Part shown: piece by piece, positions 1 to 7,490 of the stretch | How positions within the stretch are numbered: the first letter of the stretch is position 1 | Layout: the number at the start of each line of letters is the position of its first letter | Assembly: GCA_022690815.1 (NCBI GenBank) | Contig: JALCZJ010000011.1 | Location: 1-64,000, forward strand | Reading direction: 5' to 3' | Length of the DNA stretch: 64,000 bases | Source: Ferrimicrobium sp. | Lineage (GTDB): Bacteria > Actinomycetota > Acidimicrobiia > Acidimicrobiales > Acidimicrobiaceae | The notes under the pieces: model-generated | The model's input: only the letters and a program-made list of their open reading frames with translations | Told to the model about the DNA's origin: nothing | Databases searched by the model: none | Made by a program: the position numbers and the translations under genes

Positions 1-262
1 AAGTTGTGCGAGCAAAGATAGCCCTCTTGGCCAACGAAGGCGTCAGGCTACGAGATATCGCTGATGAGCTGGATGTCTCTTGCTTCATGGTCTCAAAGTG
101 GGTCAAGAGATTCGCCCTTGTTGGAGTAAGATCGCTCGGTGACGCCCCAAGGTCAGGGGTTCCAAGGACCCACTCAAGATGACGAGATCGCCGAGATCAT
201 CAAGCTAACACACAGGCTGCGTCGAAGTCAGCGCTATCAGTCCAGCTACCCATCGGTGTACT
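1..262 (+). pseudogene. IS630-like transposase, N-terminal remnant with frameshift
   Basis: Frame 3 from the first base reads as a helix-turn-helix (RAKIALLANEGVRLRDIAD, then VSKWVKRF) followed by a DAPRSGVPR linker. This is the pattern of the N-terminal DNA-binding half of IS630/Tc1-mariner-type transposases. The frame stops with TGA at 180-182. The expected continuation (DDEIAEIIKLT, then RLRRSQRYQ) is found in another frame from about 178 until a stop at 262. So a frameshift has broken the gene, and no DDE catalytic domain follows. The 5' end lies outside the window. The family call rests on motif recognition only. Confidence 0.6.
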
Positions 263-616
263 GATACCGAAACAGCGCCTGGCTCTTACTCTGTTTCGGT
301 GTGGTTATCTCATATACGTGACACGTCATGGACAGGGATGGTGACGACAGTTCCTACGTTGTCGGACATCTTGTATGGACTAGCTCTCACAGCTTGTCCA
401 ACCCTTCGTTGAGGATCACCTTATTGAGACCTGGCGCGGAAAGCGGGAGCGCTCTCGCATTCAGCTTGGTAGATCTTGAAGCGCCATACGTTTTTGAGTG
501 TCCCTGATGCGAAGTGATGCTTGCCGCGCATGTCGCTGTTACCCGTAGAGCTGGGTTTGACCCTGCCTTCCGTGTCACAGTCTGTGTGGCGGCAGGAACG
601 TATGGCATCCAACCAG
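263..616. other. non-coding stretch between transposase remnant and tRNA
   Basis: No reading frame with a plausible start, ribosome binding site or recognisable protein pattern was seen on either strand. The stretch may be decayed insertion-sequence DNA together with the trailer of the leftward tRNA gene. No terminal inverted repeats or target duplications were identified. Confidence 0.4.
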
Positions 617-689
617 CGCCCCCGGTAGGACTCGAACCTACGACCGACTGCTTAGAAGGCAGCTGCTCTATCCGCTGAGCTACAGGGGC
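617..689 (-). tRNA. tRNA-Arg (anticodon UCU)
   Basis: The minus strand folds as a complete cloverleaf. The acceptor stem GCCCCTG pairs with CGGGGGC. The D-arm is GCTC/GAGC. The anticodon stem GCTGC/GCAGT carries loop CTTCTAA with anticodon TCT, and the T-arm is GTAGG-TTCGAGT-CCTAC. CCA is not encoded, as is usual in actinobacteria. It reads AGA codons. The neighbouring transposase remnant fits the common use of tRNA loci as insertion hot spots. Confidence 0.95.
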
Positions 690-749
690 CACCAGTCCAG
701 TGTAAAGCCGCGAGCACCACAGACGGCAATCAGCAAAGACCACCGACTA

Positions 750-776
750 GAGTACTTGATCATTACAACAGTACTC
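750..776. promoter_or_regulatory. inverted repeat upstream of the MFS transporter
   Basis: The perfect 7-bp arms GAGTACT (750-756) and AGTACTC (770-776) flank a 13-nt spacer that itself begins with the palindrome TGATCA. The element ends about 40 bp before the transporter start and so sits where an operator or promoter would lie. It is unlike the TGCA-type elements found further down in the module, so a different regulator may be involved. Function is inferred from position and symmetry only. Confidence 0.4.
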
Positions 777-817
777 CTCCACGATCCAACTCTCGCTTTC
801 CGACGTGGAGGTAGAGG

Positions 818-2077
818 GTGACTAGCATGCAGCAACGGTCGCGGCTTCGATCGTTTCCTCATACCGTCTTCGGACTCTATACCGTCGCAGGCTTCTATCG
901 GGGCGCCCAGAATATGGCGCTCACCACCCTTGCCCTCATTATCAAAGAGGACCTTGGCTACGGTGCCGGCGTCATCGGAATTGTCTCTGCCCTTTCGGGC
1001 ATCATACTTGTACTCGTAACACTCTCCATCAGCGCTCGGCTCAAACCGGCCCACCTCGAACGGGCAGTGTTGTACTCGCTAATTGCCCTGGCAATCAGCC
1101 TTGTCATCATTGGCGTCAGTCACTCCATCTATCTCACCGCCTTTGCCACTATCCTCCTGGGTGTAGCTGGCGGCCTCGGAATGCCGGGGTTGGCCGGCTC
1201 CGTCCAGCTCGCAGCTGGCGAGAGTGCGGCCAACCCACAACGGATCCTCGCCATCTACACGCTGGTCTTGAGTATGTCGCTCGCTGTAGGCCCACTCTTA
1301 GAAGCGGGCCTACTTGATGCAACCCATCAAGATGTACGTTGGCCATTTATCGCCTTCACGGCACTACCCCTACTGGCTCTTGTCATCATGGTGTCACGAC
1401 GACGAGAAGCAATGGCTCTCTCAGCCAAGGCTGCGGCAACTAACAAACCACCAGCCGATCACCAACTGAACTCCGAGCGCATTCGCCTACTCAAAACACC
1501 AGAGGTCGTGAAAGCCCTTTTTGCCCAGCTGATGTATGCCGTTCCCTTTGCTGCGCTCACGGTGTTCGGAGCAGAGGTGGCCCGGGTCACAGATCGAGCG
1601 ACCGCTGCACAGGCACAGCTCGCCTTCACCGTCTTCTTCGTCCTCTCGTTGAGCTGCAGGGGTCTCGTCGCCTGGCGGTCACCGGTTCCGCGTAAAGGAT
1701 TAGCGTATGCCGTTGCAGGATTGTTTACCATCGTCGGCCTCTCCTTCATCATCGCCGGCCACTCCTTCGTTCTCTTTTTGGTTGGGATGATCATCCTCGG
1801 CCTGCCCCACGGTGCTATCTTCCCGTTAGCACTGTCGGCCCTCTCAAGCTCGCTGCCTCCAGAGGAACTACCTCGCGCGAACTCGCTGCTCATGGGATCG
1901 AGTAACCTTATCGGCATCGTAGCACCACCGGTCCTCGGCCTCATTGCGGCAGCCACCACCTATCGCCTCATGATGACGACCGTTTTAGTGCCAGTGGTCC
2001 TCGTCTTCACCGCATTCGTCGTCTACGTCACGATCTTGCGGTTGCGCACACGATCGACCCTCTCGTCGGCCGGTTAA
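818..2077 (+). CDS. MFS transporter, probable aromatic-acid (benzoate) importer
   Basis: A 419-residue integral membrane protein with about twelve hydrophobic segments in two halves, separated by a charged central loop around residues 190-220 (SRRREAMALSAKAAATNK). This is the normal length and layout of the major facilitator superfamily. The substrate cannot be read from the sequence. Benzoate import is inferred because the gene is immediately followed by a BoxR-type regulator (26-bp gap) and the benzoyl-CoA degradation genes. The GTG at 818 is chosen because GGAGGT at 807-812 is correctly spaced for it. An ATG at 827 lies rather far from that site. The gene probably forms one transcript with the regulator gene. 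Confidence 0.75.
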   Translation: MTSMQQRSRLRSFPHTVFGLYTVAGFYRGAQNMALTTLALIIKEDLGYGAGVIGIVSALSGIILVLVTLSISARLKPAHLERAVLYSLIALAISLVIIGVSHSIYLTAFATILLGVAGGLGMPGLAGSVQLAAGESAANPQRILAIYTLVLSMSLAVGPLLEAGLLDATHQDVRWPFIAFTALPLLALVIMVSRRREAMALSAKAAATNKPPADHQLNSERIRLLKTPEVVKALFAQLMYAVPFAALTVFGAEVARVTDRATAAQAQLAFTVFFVLSLSCRGLVAWRSPVPRKGLAYAVAGLFTIVGLSFIIAGHSFVLFLVGMIILGLPHGAIFPLALSALSSSLPPEELPRANSLLMGSSNLIGIVAPPVLGLIAAATTYRLMMTTVLVPVVLVFTAFVVYVTILRLRTRSTLSSAG

Positions 2078-2103
2078 TCCCCACCCTATCGTGTCGAGCC
2101 AGA

Positions 2104-3144
2104 ATGAGAAGCAACCATGACGTACCCGCTATCGTAAAAGCAGTGAATAGGCATGCTTCACCCAATGACTACGCTGGACGCTCCGGCAAACCGAAGGTGT
2201 CGCTCACCAGTTTTGCGGATCCAACGCAGCCTAATACACCGTCATCAGATTACGCACAAATCGTGGACCAGCTTGCCAGAAACCTCCGTCGTGAGCGCAG
2301 CCTGTTGGGCCTGTCGCGACTTGAGCTTGCACAGCGAGCCGAACTCTCCGAACGCTACCTGGCCCAGCTTGAAGCCGGTGCCGCCAACCCCTCCTTGACG
2401 GTTCTCACCCGCCTCGCACGCGCACTCAACACGAGCGTGCTGGCACTGCTTGACCTAATAACACTGGTGACCCCAAATGAAGCGGAAGACCTCATCGGTC
2501 GACTCCAGCGTCTGGTCGCGACCAACCGCGACGGTGTAGCGTTGGTCGGACTCCGCGGAGCCGGAAAGACCACGCTCGGCGTATTGCTAGCTGATCGGCT
2601 CGGATGGCGCTTTCTCCGCTTGACCGAGCTCATCACCCAACGAACACAGATGCCACTCGATGAGCTCTTCTCCCTTGGAGGTGATGCCGCGTTCCGTCGT
2701 CTCGAGCTGGAGTCGCTTGAGCAACTCATCAACGCCGGGACAAAGCAACTGGTGTTGGAGATCGGTGGGGGCCTGGTAACGAATCAACCTGCCTACACCC
2801 TGTTGCGCCGTCACCTTAGCACCGTCTGGCTCTCCACCTCCCCGGAAGAGCACATGCAACGTGTGGTTGACCAGGGCGATCTGAGACCGATGCATGGCAA
2901 TACCCGTGCCATGGATGAGCTGCGGGCGATTCTCGCCGAGCGCACACCTCTGTATGAATTGGCCCACCTCCATCTATCAACATCTCACCAAAGCGTCGCG
3001 GCTTCCTTAACCCAGCTCATATCGCTACTCGCGAACCACCTCGGCAAGGATTATTGTCTCAGCACCAGTGAGTCACCAACCATCCCCGAGTCGGAGACCG
3101 TCAACTCAGAGATCAGGGACGGTCTCAAGATCTCAGAGCCATAG
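2104..3144 (+). CDS. boxR: BoxR-like repressor: XRE HTH plus shikimate-kinase-like domain
   Basis: 346 residues with two domains. Residues about 52-115 form an XRE-type helix-turn-helix (SRLELAQRAELSERYLAQLE, then NPSLTVLTRLARALN). Residues about 143-315 have a shikimate-kinase fold with an intact P-loop GLRGAGKTT at 149-157. In characterised relatives (BzdR and BoxR of Azoarcus) the kinase-like domain binds benzoyl-CoA as effector, which releases repression of benzoate genes. An extra N-terminal segment of about 50 residues is of unknown value, and a GTG at 2143 is an alternative start. It lies between the transporter and the ligase. The duplicated 14-bp elements downstream at 3203-3259 and 5821 are its likely targets. 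Confidence 0.85.
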   Translation: MRSNHDVPAIVKAVNRHASPNDYAGRSGKPKVSLTSFADPTQPNTPSSDYAQIVDQLARNLRRERSLLGLSRLELAQRAELSERYLAQLEAGAANPSLTVLTRLARALNTSVLALLDLITLVTPNEAEDLIGRLQRLVATNRDGVALVGLRGAGKTTLGVLLADRLGWRFLRLTELITQRTQMPLDELFSLGGDAAFRRLELESLEQLINAGTKQLVLEIGGGLVTNQPAYTLLRRHLSTVWLSTSPEEHMQRVVDQGDLRPMHGNTRAMDELRAILAERTPLYELAHLHLSTSHQSVAASLTQLISLLANHLGKDYCLSTSESPTIPESETVNSEIRDGLKISEP

Positions 3145-3202
3145 GCCGTCGGCGCCCGGAATCCATTGTGGTACCGTCTATCGCTGGGAGGGCCCCAAAA
3201 GC

Positions 3203-3216
3203 TGCACGATAATGCA
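3203..3216. promoter_or_regulatory. candidate BoxR operator, site 1
   Basis: TGCACGATAATGCA, i.e. TGCA-N6-TGCA, lies 160 bp before the ligase start. Its reverse complement matches site 2 (3246-3259) at 12 of 14 positions. The centre-to-centre distance is 43 bp, close to four helical turns. As I recall, BzdR/BoxR operators of Azoarcus contain TGCA tetranucleotides. The element includes a GATAAT box that could be a -10 sequence. Confidence 0.6.
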
Positions 3217-3245
3217 GGCATACGCCGGAGTTTCTGCGAGTGGTT

Positions 3246-3259
3246 GGCATTATTGTGCA
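3246..3259. promoter_or_regulatory. candidate BoxR operator, site 2
   Basis: GGCATTATTGTGCA is an inverted copy of site 1 and is related at 11 of 14 positions to site 3 before boxC. It lies about 118 bp upstream of the ligase start and overlaps a CATTAT box that could serve as a -10 element. Two sites of opposite orientation on one DNA face suggest cooperative binding by regulator dimers. Confidence 0.6.
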
Positions 3260-3376
3260 AGTTGTGCCGTAACATGCCGGTGGGTGTGATGCTCACAGCA
3301 GGAAACAGTGAGACACGAACATGATGTGGCTCCCAGTGGGCCCGCAAACGTGTACTGACAACAAAGGGGGATGACG

Positions 3377-4948
3377 ATGCAGACGCAAGGCGAACAAAGC
3401 ACAACGATCGAGGATTGGCTCGTTACGATCCCAAAGGCGTTTAACATCGCCGACTACCTGCTTGATCGGCATCGGACCGATTCGACCACCGCGATCACTG
3501 ACCAATCTGGATCCTACACCTACGGCGACCTTAACGATCTTGTCCTGCGAGCCGCCACGGCGCTTCGTCAAAACGGGCTCGAGCCCGAAGATCGACTCCT
3601 CATGGTGATCGGCGACACGGTAGTGTTTCCTGCCCTTTTTCTCGGTGCCATCCGCGCTGGCATCGTCCCCATACCACTCAATCCCCTCCTCGCAGAGGAG
3701 GACTTTCGCTACATTATCGAAGACTCCCGTGTCAAAGCCATCATCACCTCAGCCTCAGAGGCCGACAAGATCAAAGGCGCTGCGAGCACATCATCGCGAG
3801 TGAAGTGGATCGAGCACGACAACGGCCTGAACGGACCAGGAATCGGGAGCCAGATTCTGGCATGCGGGACCTACGAGTCGCCCGCAGACACCGTCTCCGA
3901 CGAGGTAGCCTTCTGGCTCTACTCGTCTGGCTCCACCGGACGTCCAAAGGGGGTTCGCCATCTCCATCGAAACGTCGCCGTTACGATCGAATGCTTTGCA
4001 AAGCGCGTGCTTGGCTTGCGCGCGGACGACACCGTGTTCTCGGCAGCCAAGCTATTCTTCGCCTACGGACTCGGCAATGGGCTGACCTTTCCTTTCGGGG
4101 TCGGAGCTCGAGCCGTATATCTCGATGGTCGTCCGACACCCGATTCGGTCATCGACCTCCTGACCCAGCATCACCCATCGGTGTTTTGCGGAGTACCGAC
4201 CCTGTTCGCCTCGCTCCTTGCGAGCCCACGCGCACAAGAACTGGGCGAGGCCGGCCTTCGCATCTGCACCTCAGCTGGGGAGGCCCTCCCTCCCGAGATC
4301 GGGCGTCGCTTTGAGGAGCTCACCGGTGCCCCAATCATCGATGGCCTAGGGTCGACCGAAATGCTCCATATCTTCCTCGCTAACCGCCCTGGACAGATCC
4401 GCTATGGATCAAGCGGGACACCGGTTCCTGGCTACGAGGCACAACTCGTCGATGACGACGGTACGACGATCGATGGCGCCGACACCATCGGCGAACTGGT
4501 GGTTCGAGGGTACTCAGCCGCAGACGGTTATTGGAACCAGCGAGATAAATCGCTAGCGACCTTCCGGGGGCACTGGACGCACACCGGTGACAAGTACCTG
4601 CGTGACGGCGATGGCTTCTACTACTACGCCGGGCGCGCCGACGACATGATGAAGGTCTCCGGCAACTGGGTCTCACCCTTCGAGGTTGAGTCTGCTCTCA
4701 TCGCCCACCCGGCGGTACTCGAGGCGGCAGTTGTCCCCTGGAGTGATGTCGATACGTTGATCAAGCCAAAGGCCTACGTGGTCGTCCGGCCCGGCGTCGA
4801 CGCCAACGACGAATTGATCCAAGACCTCCAGTCCTTCGTCAAGGGCAGCCTGGCGCCGTGGAAATACCCTCGCTGGATCGAATTCGTCGATGAACTGCCC
4901 AAGACCGCGACCGGGAAGATTCAACGGTTCAAGCTTCGCAACCCGTGA
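3377..4948 (+). CDS. bclA: benzoate-CoA ligase (AMP-forming)
   Basis: Activates benzoate with ATP and CoA to benzoyl-CoA, the substrate of BoxAB. Adenylate-forming family signatures are present: the phosphate loop YSSGSTGRPKG around residues 181-192, GLGSTEML near 325, the hinge region TGDKY near 400, and the C-terminal PKTATGKIQR with its catalytic lysine. The length of about 523 residues is typical for benzoate-CoA ligases. The second of two close ATG codons (3377) is preferred, because AAAGGGGG at 3363-3370 abuts the first one at 3371. The stop overlaps the next gene by 4 bp (GTGA). Related aryl-CoA ligases for hydroxybenzoates are similar, but context favours benzoate. Confidence 0.88.
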   Translation: MQTQGEQSTTIEDWLVTIPKAFNIADYLLDRHRTDSTTAITDQSGSYTYGDLNDLVLRAATALRQNGLEPEDRLLMVIGDTVVFPALFLGAIRAGIVPIPLNPLLAEEDFRYIIEDSRVKAIITSASEADKIKGAASTSSRVKWIEHDNGLNGPGIGSQILACGTYESPADTVSDEVAFWLYSSGSTGRPKGVRHLHRNVAVTIECFAKRVLGLRADDTVFSAAKLFFAYGLGNGLTFPFGVGARAVYLDGRPTPDSVIDLLTQHHPSVFCGVPTLFASLLASPRAQELGEAGLRICTSAGEALPPEIGRRFEELTGAPIIDGLGSTEMLHIFLANRPGQIRYGSSGTPVPGYEAQLVDDDGTTIDGADTIGELVVRGYSAADGYWNQRDKSLATFRGHWTHTGDKYLRDGDGFYYYAGRADDMMKVSGNWVSPFEVESALIAHPAVLEAAVVPWSDVDTLIKPKAYVVVRPGVDANDELIQDLQSFVKGSLAPWKYPRWIEFVDELPKTATGKIQRFKLRNP

Positions 4949-5757
4949 CGCCAATCTCGCACCTACGACTCGGTCCGACCATTCTTGAGGTCGCCAGCTG
5001 GGCTCCCCCAGCCCAAGCCGAACGTTTGGGACCAACCGTTGTGTTGCTCCATGAGGGCCTGGGCTGCGTGGCGATGTGGAAACACTTCGGCTCTAGGCTC
5101 GCCGAACGACTCGGCCTTCGGGTCGTGGCGTATTCGAGGGCCGGTTATGGCGGCTCAGACACCATCGATCTCCCACGACCGCTCGACTACATGCTGAGCG
5201 AGGCCGACCACACCCTGCCACGTCTCCTCGATAGGCTCTGCCCGGGGCCACGGCTACTCCTCGGCCACTCGGACGGCGCCACCATCGCATTGGCCTACGC
5301 TGGCGTCCATCACGATCCGTTGTTGGCTGGTATTATCGCCATTGCCCCTCACGTCATCGTTGAAGAGATGACGCTCACGGCCATTCGTCGAGCCAAGGCC
5401 GACTTCGTCCACGGTGATCTGGCGAAGAAACTTGCTCGATACCATGGGTCCAACCTCACCACTGCATTCTGGGGATGGAATGATGTCTGGCTCGACCCCG
5501 GTTTTCGAACCTTCTCAATCCTGGATCGCCTGCCCGACATCAAGGTGCCCATTCTGGCACTCCAGGGCGATGCGGATCCCTACGGGAGCAGGGCCCAACT
5601 CGAACTCATCGCAGCGCAGTGCGAACAGGTAGACATCGCATACATTCAAGGCGCGGGGCATGCACCGCACCTATCAGACCCCGAGGAGGTGCTTGCCCGT
5701 ATTGGCAACTTTGTCGCCCCCACGACGAGCACGGACTCCGGCGAGCACCGCTGCTAA
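4945..5757 (+). CDS. alpha/beta hydrolase of the box cluster
   Basis: 270 residues with the alpha/beta-hydrolase fold. The oxyanion-hole loop is LLHEGLG near 35-40, the nucleophile elbow is GHSDG with Ser109, an acid lies in GDADP (209-211), and the general-base histidine is in GAGHAPH (His239). The triad is therefore complete. The GTG start overlaps the ligase stop (GTGA), so translation is coupled. Similar enol-lactonase-like hydrolases accompany box genes in other bacteria, where they may hydrolyse a lactone side product or a stalled CoA thioester. The actual substrate is unknown. A 63-bp untranslated gap before the boxC-linked element suggests a separate promoter for the genes that follow. 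Confidence 0.75.
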   Translation: MTPISHLRLGPTILEVASWAPPAQAERLGPTVVLLHEGLGCVAMWKHFGSRLAERLGLRVVAYSRAGYGGSDTIDLPRPLDYMLSEADHTLPRLLDRLCPGPRLLLGHSDGATIALAYAGVHHDPLLAGIIAIAPHVIVEEMTLTAIRRAKADFVHGDLAKKLARYHGSNLTTAFWGWNDVWLDPGFRTFSILDRLPDIKVPILALQGDADPYGSRAQLELIAAQCEQVDIAYIQGAGHAPHLSDPEEVLARIGNFVAPTTSTDSGEHRC

Positions 5758-5820
5758 TGGCCACAAGTTCATCGGTACCTCCGCTACCTGCACCATCAGA
5801 CGACCTTCGTCGGGCAAACA

Positions 5821-5834
5821 TGTATTATTTTGCA
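5821..5834. promoter_or_regulatory. candidate BoxR operator, site 3, before boxC
   Basis: TGTATTATTTTGCA matches site 2 at 11 of 14 positions. It ends 46 bp before the boxC start and about 24 bp before a good -10 box (TATACT, 5858-5863). A repressor bound here would cover the -35 region. This would give the boxCBA genes their own regulated promoter. Confidence 0.5.
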
Positions 5835-5880
5835 GATCATTTCGGAGCTACTAAAACTATACTGCAGACAAGGAGGCGTG

Positions 5881-7485
5881 ATGATTGATCTTCGGACACA
5901 CCCGGACCGATACCACCACTGGAAACTCAAGACTGACGAGCACATTGCCGAGCTCACCCTCGATGTCGATGAGCATGAGAGCATCGGCGATGGCTATCAG
6001 CTGAAAATGAACTCCTACGACCTTGGGGTCGACATCGAACTCGCCGACGCCATCGAGCGGCTTCGCCTCACCTACCCCGAGGTGACCACTGTTTTTGTGC
6101 GTTCCGGTAAACCTCGCGTCTTTTGCGCTGGCGCTAACATCGCAATGTTGGCCGGGGCAACCCATCATCACAAGGTGAATTTCTGCAAGTTCACCAACGA
6201 AACACGGCTGTTCTTAGAGGACGCTCCCGCTCGCTTCGTGGCCGTCGTTGAAGGCACCGCCGCAGGTGGCGGGTACGAACTGGCGTTGAGCTGTGACACC
6301 ATCGTCCTTGTCGACGACGGCTCCGCAACGGTCTCACTTCCCGAGGTCGCACTCTTGGCGGTCCTGCCCGGTACCGGTGGACTCACGAGGCTTACCGACA
6401 AGCGTACGGTTCGTCGAGACCGTGCTGACTACTTCTGCACCCTTGAGGAGGGTATTCGAGGTCAGCGGGCCTTGGACTGGAATCTAGTCGACCACCTGGT
6501 ACCACGCTCGGGCCTGTCGTCGTTTCTTGAGTCGCTCACCACGTACAACGCGAAGCCTCACCAGGGGCCGGGTGGCATCACCCTTGGTGACATCAACCGC
6601 GACATCACCGAAAGCACCGTTGACTACCAACACATCCACGTCGACCTCGACCGGGATCTCGGTGCCGCTCATATCAGCATCCAAGGCCCGACCACCGTCC
6701 CCGCCTCAGCCGAGGAGCTCCACGCACAAGGCGATGCCTCATGGCTGGTCGCCACCGCTCGCGAGCTCAACGATCTGATCTGTCACCTCAGATTCAATGA
6801 GCCAACGCTTGGGACCCTGTGGCTTGAGACCCGAGGAGATCTTAGAATCGCCCAGCGCTATGCCCAAGGTCTTGAGGCCTGGCGCGACCAGTGGATCGTC
6901 CGCGAAGGGCTCGACCTGTGGCGACGAACGCTGGCACGCCTCGATCTGACCTCGCGATCGATCATCACCACGATCGCCGACGGGAGTTGCTTTGCCGGCC
7001 CACTCGCAGAGCTTGTGTTTGCGGCCGACCGGTCCTTCTTTCTCGACAACGGAACGGTCGGTCTTGTCGTGGACCCGATGAACTTTGATGCCTTCCCGAT
7101 GATGAACGGACTTTCACGACTCGCCTCACGCTTGTGGGGAGAGCCTGGTGTGCTCGAACAGCTTTCGACGCACACCACTAGTGAACTCGATGCAGCCGCT
7201 GCACAGCGGCTCGGGCTGGTGACCTTCACGCCGGACGCGTTCGATTGGGACGACGAGGTACGCCTCGCGCTTGGAGCGCGTCATGGGTTCTCTCCAGATG
7301 CACTTACCGCCATGGAGGCCAACCTACGCTTCGTCGGCCCAGAGACGATGGCAACCAAGATCTTCGGTCGTCTCAGTGCCTGGCAGAACTGGGTCTTTAG
7401 CCGACCCAATGCTGTCGGCGCCGAAGGAGCGCTACGCCGGTATGGGACCGGCCAAATGGCAAACTTCCAACAAGAAAGGATCTGA
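5881..7485 (+). CDS. boxC: benzoyl-CoA-dihydrodiol lyase BoxC
   Basis: Hydrolytic ring cleavage of 2,3-epoxybenzoyl-CoA, yielding 3,4-dehydroadipyl-CoA semialdehyde and formate. 534 residues from the ATG at 5881, chosen because AAGGAGG at 5870-5876 lies four bases upstream. The frame is open from 5830 but has no ribosome site there. The protein carries two crotonase-type halves. The first has CAGANIAML and the acyl-CoA oxyanion region GTAAGGGYELALSCD (about residues 80-145), and the second has FAGPLAELVFAADRSFF (about 375-390). This double-crotonase build and the length match BoxC. It is followed after 5 bp by boxB. Confidence 0.93.
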   Translation: MIDLRTHPDRYHHWKLKTDEHIAELTLDVDEHESIGDGYQLKMNSYDLGVDIELADAIERLRLTYPEVTTVFVRSGKPRVFCAGANIAMLAGATHHHKVNFCKFTNETRLFLEDAPARFVAVVEGTAAGGGYELALSCDTIVLVDDGSATVSLPEVALLAVLPGTGGLTRLTDKRTVRRDRADYFCTLEEGIRGQRALDWNLVDHLVPRSGLSSFLESLTTYNAKPHQGPGGITLGDINRDITESTVDYQHIHVDLDRDLGAAHISIQGPTTVPASAEELHAQGDASWLVATARELNDLICHLRFNEPTLGTLWLETRGDLRIAQRYAQGLEAWRDQWIVREGLDLWRRTLARLDLTSRSIITTIADGSCFAGPLAELVFAADRSFFLDNGTVGLVVDPMNFDAFPMMNGLSRLASRLWGEPGVLEQLSTHTTSELDAAAAQRLGLVTFTPDAFDWDDEVRLALGARHGFSPDALTAMEANLRFVGPETMATKIFGRLSAWQNWVFSRPNAVGAEGALRRYGTGQMANFQQERI

Positions 7486-7490
7486 TCACA

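Noticed and set aside
387-743. Long minus-strand frame covering the tRNA-Arg region
   Set aside because: It runs straight through the tRNA gene, has no ribosome site and no recognisable protein pattern.
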